From Methanomassiliicoccaceae archaeon (GTDB lineage Archaea > Thermoplasmatota > Thermoplasmata > Methanomassiliicoccales > Methanomethylophilaceae), in assembly GCA_009778265.1 (NCBI GenBank), contig WRKA01000109.1:1-5105 (forward strand): a stretch of DNA of 5,105 nucleotides. Direction: 5' to 3'. The translations under genes were made by a program, and so were the position numbers. Of the stretch, positions 1 through 4,490 are shown one piece after another. Position 1 is the first letter of the stretch; the number at the start of each line of letters is the position of its first letter. The notes beneath the pieces were generated by a model. It saw nothing but the letters and a program-made list of their open reading frames with translations, did not search any database and had not been told where the DNA came from.

Positions 1-1
1 G

Positions 2-70
2 AACATCGCCGACCTCGGTATATCCGTACTCGGCAGGGTGGCCAGTCAAGCACCCCAATGCTCTCCCTAA
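2..70 (+). CDS. TnpB-like protein, C-terminal fragment (cut by window edge)
   Basis: An open frame enters from the left edge and stops at TAA 68-70, giving 22 residues starting NIADLGISVLGR and ending QAPQCSP. In TnpB/Fanzor-type RuvC nucleases the third catalytic motif reads roughly D-x-N-A-A-x-N-I and is followed by a short variable tail, so a leading N-I would fit the end of that motif; the catalytic Asp would lie just outside the window. The stop codon lies in the loop of a hairpin (60-82), as expected when the omega RNA overlaps the end of tnpB. TnpB is an RNA-guided DNA nuclease that favours retention of its transposon. The assignment rests mainly on the downstream structure, as 22 residues cannot prove homology. 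The other two forward frames give no more family-like sequence. Confidence 0.4.
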   Translation, partial: NIADLGISVLGRVASQAPQCSP

Positions 71-114
71 AGGGGATCGAGCAAGCCCCCATTCTTCAGA
101 TGGGAGTACTTGAC
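8..114 (+). ncRNA. Putative omega-RNA (reRNA) scaffold of the TnpB element
   Basis: Four nested or adjacent stems can be drawn. Stem 1 is GCCGA (8-12)/TCGGC (30-34) with an inner CGG (16-18)/CCG (24-26). Stem 2 is GTCAAG (45-50)/CTTGAC (109-114), closing a multibranch loop. Inside it, stem 3 is GCTCTCCC (60-67) against GGGA (73-76) and GAGC (79-82) with a two-base bulge, and stem 4 is CCCAT (88-92)/ATGGG (100-104). Omega RNAs overlap the tnpB 3' end, finish with a stem just before the element boundary, and take their guide from flanking DNA. The 5' end is unknown and may lie further left. The pairings are seen in the sequence; the function is inferred. Confidence 0.42.
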
Positions 115-126
115 AAAAGATTACGG

Positions 127-155
127 GGGGAGGTCACCGAAAGTGGCCCCTCCCC
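127..155 (-). terminator. Hairpin terminator of the HesB-like gene
   Basis: GGGGA (127-131) pairs with TCCCC (151-155), and GGTCAC (132-137) with GTGGCC (143-148, one G-T pair) around the loop CGAAA, leaving a two-base CC bulge. The hairpin starts 22 bases past the stop of the leftward HesB-like gene and is followed on that strand by a short T-rich stretch (TAATCTTTTG). The T tract is weak, so this may be an RNA-stabilising structure rather than a true terminator. Confidence 0.45.
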
Positions 156-177
156 GAGAATGGATCTTGTATCGGGT

Positions 178-501
178 TTAGTGGCAGCTGCCGCCGCAGG
201 ATGCACATCCCTTTACGTTGGGGTTGTGTATCGTGAGCCCCGTTCCGAAGTTGGGGTCGTCTATGAATTCTATCACACATTCGTCCAGCTCTTTTGCCGT
301 TTCCGTGTCATAGAACAGCGGGAACTTTCCCGCATCGAAGACGATGTCCCCTTCCTCCGCCTTTTCCTGGAAGGACATCCCGAACTGCGGTCCGGAACAC
401 GCCATCCCGGCAAGGTAGATCTTAACACCGAATCCGTCCTTCTTGTTCTTCTCAAGAAGCTCGGAAACGAATTTTGCTGCGTCATCTGTTATTGTTACCA
501 T
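178..501 (-). CDS. HesB/IscA-like iron-sulfur cluster protein
   Basis: This 107-residue protein matches the A-type carrier (HesB/IscA/YadR) fold in length and order: an N-terminal helix, a central region GMACSGPQFGMSF with Cys35, and a C-terminal cysteine cluster. In classic IscA three cysteines (near 35, 99 and 101, as CxC) hold iron or a cluster; here the tail is Cys99-x2-Cys102-G-G-S-Cys106, a C-x2-C-x3-C pattern followed by the terminal His107. This spacing recalls the HesB-like branch of anaerobes and methanogens, so cluster binding is likely, but delivery to apoproteins is not proven. It is cytosolic, with no signal or membrane segment. The ATG at 501 is preceded by GTGAT with 5 bases spacing and by a TATA-like box at 534-541. 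The CMD-like gene lies 100 bases upstream on the same strand, but this separate promoter suggests independent transcription. Confidence 0.88.
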   Translation of the reverse strand: MVTITDDAAKFVSELLEKNKKDGFGVKIYLAGMACSGPQFGMSFQEKAEEGDIVFDAGKFPLFYDTETAKELDECVIEFIDDPNFGTGLTIHNPNVKGCASCGGSCH

Positions 502-533
502 TGTATATCACTTAACCCTGCTATCAATAGGTA

Positions 534-541
534 GTATTTAA
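534..541 (-). promoter_or_regulatory. TATA box of the HesB-like gene
   Basis: Read on the minus strand, the sequence is CTTAAATACT, close to the archaeal box A. Its centre is about 37 bases upstream of the ATG, so transcription should start near 510-512, giving a leader of about 10 bases with the GTGAT ribosome site at its very 5' end. Confidence 0.55.
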
Positions 542-577
542 GCACAACTGAACCAACCGCATTTTTTTCATGTTTTC

Positions 578-589
578 CGGCGGCCGCCG
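578..589. repeat. 12-base perfect palindrome CGGCGGCCGCCG
   Basis: A perfect GC-only palindrome, including a NotI recognition sequence, lies 13 bases past the stop of the leftward CMD-like gene. On the plus strand TTTTCC stands to its left, and a run of seven T is further left (562-568). For a leftward transcript the following bases are A-rich, so it is not a classical intrinsic terminator. It could be a hairpin marking the 3' end or a protein-binding site. Confidence 0.4.
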
Positions 590-601
590 ATCACATATCC
601 G

Positions 602-976
602 TTATTTCGGGAACATCTCTCTGAACTTGCGGAATGCATACGACTGAGCGTGGGTCATCGACATCACACCCGCTATCTGCATGGTCTCAAGTATCTCGTT
701 CCTCGTCGCGCCCGCTTTGACGGCCTGACGCATCTGCACTTCGATACAGTGCTCCGCGCCCAGCGCCGCGGCGGCCGACAAGGCCGTGAGATATCTTGTT
801 TTTCTGGACAGTTCCCCTTTGCCGTAGAACACGGACTTGTTGGCGTTCGCGACCGGTATGAATATATCCGGGCGCTCCGAAAGCACATCGTTCACAAGCG
901 GAATGAAACCGTAATCCTTCTCTATCGCTTTCAAGATATCTTTCGCTATCTCCTCGTCGCTCTTTTCCTGACACAT
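602..976 (-). CDS. Carboxymuconolactone decarboxylase/AhpD-fold protein lacking CxxC
   Basis: This 124-residue, all-helical protein fits the CMD family (AhpD-like fold, usually 100-130 residues). The core helix reads ALGAEHCIEVQMRQAVKAGAT (about 71-91) and leads into RNEILETMQIAG; the A-x-K-A-G-A-T-x-x-E-I pattern is the family hallmark. Redox-active members carry CxxCxxxH here. In this protein the first Cys is Ala74, the second remains as Cys77, and the His is Gln81. It therefore should not act as a dithiol peroxidase partner; a single-thiol, proton-relay or non-catalytic role is possible. It is cytosolic and probably oligomeric. The ATG at 976 is the only good start, since an in-frame TAG lies 36 bases upstream with no ATG, GTG or TTG between. 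No Shine-Dalgarno precedes it; the bases there are CCCCTCC, the opposite polarity. A TATA-like box 27 bases upstream suggests a leaderless mRNA. Its substrate is unknown. Confidence 0.85.
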   Translation of the reverse strand: MCQEKSDEEIAKDILKAIEKDYGFIPLVNDVLSERPDIFIPVANANKSVFYGKGELSRKTRYLTALSAAAALGAEHCIEVQMRQAVKAGATRNEILETMQIAGVMSMTHAQSYAFRKFREMFPK

Positions 977-999
977 GGATGTAAAAAAGGAGGGGATGG

Positions 1000-1007
1000 T
1001 TAATAAT
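1000..1007 (-). promoter_or_regulatory. TATA-like box of the CMD-like gene (leaderless promoter)
   Basis: Read on the minus strand, the sequence is ATTATTAA, centred 27 bases upstream of the ATG at 976. That is the usual distance from an archaeal TATA box to the transcription start, so the mRNA would begin at or next to the start codon. This fits the lack of a Shine-Dalgarno site. Confidence 0.45.
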
Positions 1008-1126
1008 CCTGCCTATCCTACCATCGGATACGACGCGGTATCTCATCTTCCCGGCCGGTTTCCGCCGGTATCGCGATACTTCGTTCACACCGGAAGACGG
1101 CGAGTTATACTAACTGTAATATTCAG

Positions 1127-1154
1127 GTTTTATCAATAGAACGCATCTTAAACA
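1127..1154 (+). promoter_or_regulatory. Candidate promoter boxes of the SprT-like gene
   Basis: Two TATA-like elements are visible: TTTTATCA (1127-1134) and CTTAAACA (1147-1154). The first would start transcription near 1158 and include GAGGA (1172-1176) in the leader of an mRNA translated from ATG 1187. The second would start it near 1177 and give a leaderless mRNA beginning at GTG 1178. The sequence does not decide between them. Confidence 0.4.
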
Positions 1155-1186
1155 CATTCATCACAAAACGCGAGGAAGTGCGAGAG

Positions 1187-1870
1187 ATGATGAATGAGAC
1201 AAAAATGCTGAACGACGCGTTCAGAACGGTCGGTATGGAGCACGGTTACGATTCCGTCTCGGCGGATTTCTCCGAGTTCAAGGAATTCAAGGTGAAATGG
1301 CAGAGGTCCGGAAGCTGGGCGGAGTTCGAAGTGTCCGATTACATCATGGATGCTCCGTCGGAAGTGATGAACGGCCTCGCCGAGACGATATTCTCCAGGA
1401 TCTCGAGAAGATGGAGCAGGAACTACCCTCCGGCGATGATGGATTGGATCACGTCCGGGGATTTTGTGAAAAAGAAGCAGCCGTTATATCTGATGAGAGC
1501 ACGTAATCTCGCCGGGAGACCCGACGGCGTGCATGTGGACCTTAACGGATCATACGGACGGCTGATCGATATGGGTCTTACTAATTATGATGAGGATCTG
1601 AAGATAAGCTGGACGAGACATCCGAACACGAAACGCGTGGGATACTGTTCCGTACTGATGAGAGTGATCGCCATATCCTCTGTTTTTGACGTTCCGGACA
1701 TACCCCTGTTCGTTTCCGATTATGTGCTCTATCACGAACTGATACACATGGCGAAAGGATTCGACCCGTTCGGGCAGCGGCACGGTCCCGATTTCCATGT
1801 CCTGGAAAGACTGTATCCGAGAAGGAAGGAGGCCGAGGAGTGGCTGAAAAGACTGAGACTGTACATCTGA
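1187..1870 (+). CDS. SprT/YgjP-like zinc metallopeptidase domain protein
   Basis: This 227-residue protein has a C-terminal zincin signature: HELIH at 183-187 supplies two zinc-binding His and the catalytic Glu184, and the segment RHGPDF gives a third likely ligand, His199, 12 residues further on. The tail LERLYPRRKEAEEWLKRL resembles the end of SprT/YgjP (DUF45) proteins. SprT/Wss1-type members cleave DNA-protein crosslinks and YgjP-type functions are poorly known, so the substrate here is open. The N-terminal 110 residues contain a helical segment around SEVMNGLAETIFSRISRRW that I do not recognise. There is no signal peptide or membrane span. Start choice: GAGGA (1172-1176) is 10 bases from ATG 1187 but only one base from GTG 1178, so ATG 1187 is preferred; GTG 1178 would add three residues and is possible if the mRNA is leaderless. 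The broken PIN gene follows 21 bases after the stop. Confidence 0.82.
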   Translation: MMNETKMLNDAFRTVGMEHGYDSVSADFSEFKEFKVKWQRSGSWAEFEVSDYIMDAPSEVMNGLAETIFSRISRRWSRNYPPAMMDWITSGDFVKKKQPLYLMRARNLAGRPDGVHVDLNGSYGRLIDMGLTNYDEDLKISWTRHPNTKRVGYCSVLMRVIAISSVFDVPDIPLFVSDYVLYHELIHMAKGFDPFGQRHGPDFHVLERLYPRRKEAEEWLKRLRLYI

Positions 1871-1891
1871 GATCGGCGTTCGGTGTGTTAC

Positions 1892-2315
1892 ATGGATCCC
1901 GCATACAGACAGATGCCGCCGAGAGACAGTAAAGGAAGATTTATCAAAACTCCCGAAAACAAGAGAAAAATTACGATTGACAGCAGTGTTATAATAAGAG
2001 CTGTGTTCTCGAAACGCGATTCGGAAAACTCCGGCACAGCGAGTGATCTTAAAATGCAAAGATAAGGACATCCCTATGCTGACAGATATCATTGTTACCG
2101 AATGCATAAAACGTACATTCAGACCGGATTCGAGAGCTTCAACGTCAACGATGAAAACTAAATTAAAAGAGATCTCTCCGCACATCATAAGACTGAACCC
2201 GATCACTCCGATAGATGAATTGAGAAAAAGATACATGATCAGAGATCTGAATGACCTAAAAATACTATATTCGGCGGACAAAACGGATTCCGACGAAGAA
2301 GGAAACGAAAAATAG
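1892..2315 (+). pseudogene. PIN-domain (VapC/COG1569-like) nuclease, frameshifted
   Basis: Two overlapping frames together read as one PIN domain. The first (ATG 1892, stop 2063-2065) gives a basic N-terminus with RDSKGRFIKTP and then the PIN beta strand ITIDSSVIIRAVF with acidic Asp30. The second frame, open until TAG 2313-2315, gives MLTDIIVTEC (Glu70) and MIRDLNDLKILYSA (Asp118, Asp121). Dropping one A from the AAAA run at 2051-2054 joins them into a 140-residue protein without loss. PIN proteins are Mg-dependent RNases, often toxins of toxin-antitoxin pairs. The usual last strand with TGDxDF is absent: the protein ends KTDSDEEGNEK, so the fourth acidic site is missing too. No antitoxin gene is seen; the basic N-terminal tail might be an antitoxin-like remnant, but that is speculation. 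GGTG (1882-1885) is a weak ribosome site 6 bases before the ATG. A sequencing error or a programmed +1 shift at CTT-AAA are alternatives to decay. Confidence 0.68.
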
Positions 2316-2318
2316 AAA

Positions 2319-2326
2319 AATTTATA
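2319..2326 (+). promoter_or_regulatory. Strong TATA-like box after the PIN pseudogene
   Basis: AAAAATTTATAC (2315-2326) is one of the best box A matches in the window, and no protein gene follows it. A start near 2349 is expected. Its reverse complement, GTATAAATT, is also TATA-like, so leftward transcription antisense to the PIN remnant is possible. Confidence 0.42.
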
Positions 2327-2348
2327 CAACCGATCCACTCTCCTCATT

Positions 2349-2420
2349 ATCGCCTTCGGAAAAAGCGTATTGCGCACAGCCCATCAAAAGGGACGGCGAC
2401 CCTTCTGAAGGTCCTTTTAT
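2349..2420 (+). ncRNA. Candidate small RNA of about 70 bases
   Basis: The segment runs from the start predicted by the TATA box at 2319-2326 to a hairpin and T tract at 2398-2420. It contains no ORF of note. The only support is a promoter-like box at one end and a terminator-like structure at the other. It matches no RNA family I know. Confidence 0.25.
2386..2420 (+). terminator. Terminator-like hairpin with TTTT tail
   Basis: Two foldings compete. In one, AAAAGG-G-AC (2386-2394) pairs with GTCCTTTT (2411-2418) with one bulged G. In the other, GA-C-CCTT (2398-2404) pairs with AAGGTC (2408-2413) around the loop CTG and is followed by CTTTTAT. The second has the form of an intrinsic terminator. 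The TTTTAT itself could instead serve as a TATA box for a transcript starting near 2444. Confidence 0.38.
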
Positions 2421-2443
2421 CTGCAAATTAAAGAAGTGACCAC

Positions 2444-2650
2444 AGCGCGAATAATGGTCTGAGACTGCCGAAAGCACATCCGCCCCATCTTTGTGCGGAT
2501 CGTGTATCTATGCTGTTCTGTTCAGTTTTAAGGTGCAGAGTGCTGATCGAAAGGAATACTGCGGAAAGATGGTATCCCCCGGCGATAACACGTTCTTTCA
2601 TCGTCCGGCGATGACGCCGGCCTCGGAACACTGACCCCGCCGGGGGTGTG
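2444..2650 (+). ncRNA. Candidate structured RNA, family unknown
   Basis: Three good hairpins fall here: CACATCCGC (2475-2483) with GCGGAT (2495-2500) and GTG (2502-2504), 9 pairs with one bulged C; CCGGCG (2605-2610)-ATGA-CGCCGG (2615-2620); and CAC (2629-2631) plus ACCCC (2634-2638) with GGGGTGTG (2643-2650), 8 pairs with a two-base bulge. The box TTTTAT at 2415-2420 would place a start near 2444. GC-rich folded stretches in an AT-richer intergenic background are typical of archaeal RNA genes, but ends and strand are guesses. Confidence 0.28.
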
Positions 2651-2811
2651 TGTCGGGTCCCGGGGTTGTCTTCCGGTCACGGCCATGCGAAATCACATCG
2701 CGGCTACCGCAAGGACCCTATTAACGGGACCGCTGTACGCCGGACCGTATCACGGATCTTCACACATCGGACCCCATCATCGTTCCGGCATTGCCGCCAC
2801 GGCCGGCGACG

Positions 2812-2819
2812 ATATAAAC
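2812..2819 (-). promoter_or_regulatory. TATA-like box pointing left, upstream of lysS
   Basis: On the minus strand this reads TGTTTATATC, a good box A match, with transcription predicted to begin near 2788 and run into the gene-free stretch. It would form a divergent pair with the synthetase promoter. No protein gene of matching orientation follows within the window's empty stretch, so it may drive an RNA or be chance. Confidence 0.3.
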
Positions 2820-2845
2820 ATGCCGATGCATTCTGACCGAAAATG

Positions 2846-2853
2846 TATTTAAT
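2846..2853 (+). promoter_or_regulatory. TATA box of the lysyl-tRNA synthetase gene
   Basis: TATTTAAT, preceded by the purine-rich CGAAAA (2839-2844, a BRE-like element), is centred about 31 bases before the start codon. Transcription should begin near 2876, leaving a leader of about 5 bases, which agrees with the absence of any Shine-Dalgarno site. Confidence 0.6.
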
Positions 2854-2880
2854 AACGGGATTATAACGCGCAATGATAAA

Positions 2881-4437
2881 ATGCATTGGGCAGACGTCAT
2901 TGCCGAGGAAATAGACAAAAAGTGCGACAGGCCGCTTATAGCGACCGGAATAAGTCCTACGGGATTCATTCACGTCGGGAGCCTGAGAGAGGCGATAACC
3001 GCGGAAGCTGTAAGAAGCGCCCTCGAGGGCAGAGGTTCCGATGTGAGAATGGTCTATCTTATCGATTCGTTCGATCCGCTGAGGAAGAGATACGAATTCC
3101 TTCCTGAGTTTTTTGAAGAACATGTCGGAAAACCCATATGCAGGATACCGTGCCCGTGCGGATCGCATAGGACATATGCGGACCACTTCATACAGCCGTT
3201 CTTGGATGCCATGGACGCGATAGGCGTGAAATGTGATATTATCTGGACACACGAACTCTATGAGCAGGGAAAGTTCGCCGAAATGATAGACGCATCGTTC
3301 GCAAAACGCGATAAGGTGATCGAGATACTGACGGAGGTCTCGCAGAAAGAGAAGAACGACAATTACGCCCCGTATAATCCGTTATGTCCGGATTGCGGAA
3401 GATTCGTGAAACAGCCGGACTTCGATTCTTATGAGTTCCCGTACGTGAGATACAGATGCGAGAAGTGCGGCCATGAGGGAAAAGCGGACATAAGAAAAGG
3501 GGACGGAAAATTAACGTGGAGGCTGGAGTGGCCGGCGAAGTGGAAGATGTTCTCCGTCTCCGCGGAACCGTTCGGGAAGGATCACGCCGCCGCCGGGGGA
3601 TCGTACGACACCGGCGTAAGGATAGTGAAGGAGATATTCGGCGGAGAAGCACCGTATCCGATACCGTATGAGTTCGTTCAGCTGAAGGGAAAGGGACAGA
3701 TGCACAAATCCACCGGTTCTTCCGTGACCGGGATGGACGCGATAAGCATGACCCCGCCGGAGGTCCTTACATACACCATCCTGAGAGTGAATCCGGAAAG
3801 ACATATTGACTACGATTCGGAAATGGGCATACTGGATATGGCGGACGAATACGACCGTATGGAGACGTTATTCTTCGAAGGCGGCGCCACGGAGGCGGAG
3901 GAGAATGCCGTGAACGCCTACAAATTATCAAAACACAACAGGATCCCGAAGAAGATGCCGCTGCACATACCGTACCGTCATTTGGTGAACGTCGTACAGA
4001 TGGCCGACGATATGGACGGGGTGCTTGAGATCCTAAAGAGGAACGGCGACTTCGGCGATGCTACGGAAGACGATCTGGAACGTTTGAACCAAAGAGTGAG
4101 ATGCGTCAGATTCTGGCTTAACGGTTTTGCACCGGAACAGGTGAGGTTCTCTGTGTCGAAAAAAATGCCGGACATTGAACTTTCCGAGGACGAGATACGA
4201 TACCTTTCATCGCTTGTCCCGCCGCTCACCGCCTCCGAATGGAATGCCGAAAGGATACACAACATTGTCTCCGAGACCGGAAAAAGTTCAAAGATCGGCG
4301 CGAAGGGCGGGTTCCAGGCGTTATATAAGATCCTGATAAACAGGACGTCCGGTCCGAGACTGGGACATTTCCTGGCGACAATGGAAAAAGAGTTCGTGAT
4401 AGAACGATTAAAAGAAGCGTCCCTCCTTTCCGGATAA
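2881..4437 (+). CDS. lysS: Lysyl-tRNA synthetase, class I
   Basis: This full-length 518-residue enzyme charges tRNA-Lys with lysine using ATP, in the cytosol. It is the class I form found in most archaea and a few bacteria, unrelated to the common class II enzyme. Seen in order: the HIGH-type ATP site as GFIHVGS (28-34); a zinc-finger-like Cys4 insert, C169-x2-C172 and C193-x2-C196; the segment KDHAAAGGSYDTG (233-245), typical of the family's catalytic core; and the KMSKS-type loop as QMHKSTGSS (273-281). The C-terminal half is helical, as expected for the anticodon-binding part. ATG 2881 is the best start: no upstream ATG, GTG or TTG in frame lies close by, and the TATA box implies a near-leaderless mRNA. 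It appears monocistronic, bounded by its own promoter and a strong terminator. A second class II lysyl enzyme or a pyrrolysine system may exist elsewhere in such genomes, but none is seen here. Confidence 0.96.
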   Translation: MHWADVIAEEIDKKCDRPLIATGISPTGFIHVGSLREAITAEAVRSALEGRGSDVRMVYLIDSFDPLRKRYEFLPEFFEEHVGKPICRIPCPCGSHRTYADHFIQPFLDAMDAIGVKCDIIWTHELYEQGKFAEMIDASFAKRDKVIEILTEVSQKEKNDNYAPYNPLCPDCGRFVKQPDFDSYEFPYVRYRCEKCGHEGKADIRKGDGKLTWRLEWPAKWKMFSVSAEPFGKDHAAAGGSYDTGVRIVKEIFGGEAPYPIPYEFVQLKGKGQMHKSTGSSVTGMDAISMTPPEVLTYTILRVNPERHIDYDSEMGILDMADEYDRMETLFFEGGATEAEENAVNAYKLSKHNRIPKKMPLHIPYRHLVNVVQMADDMDGVLEILKRNGDFGDATEDDLERLNQRVRCVRFWLNGFAPEQVRFSVSKKMPDIELSEDEIRYLSSLVPPLTASEWNAERIHNIVSETGKSSKIGAKGGFQALYKILINRTSGPRLGHFLATMEKEFVIERLKEASLLSG

Positions 4438-4475
4438 AAAAAATAACAGGAAAGGAGGTATGTCCCTCCTTTCCG
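4419..4475 (+). repeat. 14-base direct repeat flanking a complementary arm
   Basis: GTCCCTCCTTTCCG occurs exactly at 4419-4432, inside the last codons of lysS, and again at 4462-4475, in the 3' arm of the terminator. GGAAAGGAGG (4449-4458) between them can pair with either copy over 10 bases. The first pairing would enclose the stop codon in a 17-base loop; the second makes the terminator hairpin. Confidence 0.85.
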
Positions 4476-4488
4476 ATTGTGTTTTTTT
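4449..4488. terminator. Bidirectional intrinsic terminator between convergent genes
   Basis: GGAAAGGAGG (4449-4458) and CCTCCTTTCC (4465-4474) form a perfect 10-pair stem with a six-base loop. A run of seven T (4482-4488) follows on the plus strand, and the A-run just left of the stem (4436-4443) reads as T on the minus strand. It can thus end both lysS and the leftward surface-protein gene, whose stop is only three bases from the T run. Confidence 0.78.
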
Positions 4489-4490
4489 CC

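Larger units (their letters stand above)
1..114 (+). mobile_element. Right end of an IS200/IS605-type (TnpB) element, partial
   Basis: The first 114 bases look like the 3' terminus of an IS605-group element; the rest lies left of the window. Seen directly: a short open frame ending at 68-70, then a hairpin CCCAT (88-92)/ATGGG (100-104) with loop TCTTCAG, then TACTTGAC ending at 114. A C-rich/G-rich hairpin with a TTTAG-like loop followed by a short TGAC or TGTCA-like tail is a familiar layout for right ends of this family. GTCAAG (45-50) is the exact reverse complement of CTTGAC (109-114), which sets a natural boundary at 114. Such elements have no terminal inverted repeats and no target duplication, so the end is inferred from folding only. 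No element name can be given. It could also be an unrelated structured region. Confidence 0.5.
2316..2880. other. 565-base gene-poor stretch with structured, GC-rich segments
   Basis: No frame here has a convincing protein. The forward frames between 2646 and 2852 and the reverse frame 2428-2631 are short, low in normal codon bias and carry no recognisable motif. Instead there are TATA-like boxes (2319-2326 and 2415-2420 on plus, 2812-2819 on minus) and at least four stable hairpins between 2386 and 2650. I looked for tRNA signatures, the SRP helix 8 motif (GGAAGG with AGCA) and the RNase P core motifs on both strands and found none. The right-hand part (2700-2830) repeats GGACC three times among H- and G-rich codons of unclear meaning. 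It may hold one or more unidentified RNAs, or eroded DNA. Confidence 0.5.

Noticed and set aside
58..534. Forward open frame of 158 codons over the HesB-like gene
   Set aside because: It is the shadow of the reverse-strand gene, whose cysteine motif and length match a known family.
996..1139. Short 47-codon forward ORF with AGGAGGGG just before its ATG
   Set aside because: The purine tract touches the start codon (no spacing), the product has no recognisable features, and the segment is better explained as the divergent promoter region. The tract is the complement of the pyrimidines ahead of the CMD start.
1550..2377. Long reverse-strand open frame of 275 codons across the SprT-like and PIN genes
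   Set aside because: It is antisense to the conserved HELIH region and to the PIN motifs, has no recognisable domain, and its composition looks like a shadow of the plus-strand codons. It is long enough that antisense RNA data would be worth a glance, but it is not called.
2610..2634. C/D box guide RNA (GATGA ... CTGA)
   Set aside because: The boxes are imperfect, only one pair is visible, and they fall within stronger hairpins.
2580..2720. Possible SRP or RNase P RNA (CCGGAAGACAACC on the minus strand)
   Set aside because: It resembles parts of the SRP helix 8 and RNase P core consensus only loosely; the partner motifs expected at set distances are absent.
2646..2852. Forward ORF of 68 codons rich in His and Gly
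   Set aside because: No ribosome site, no motif, no clear codon bias, and it begins inside a GC-rich hairpin.
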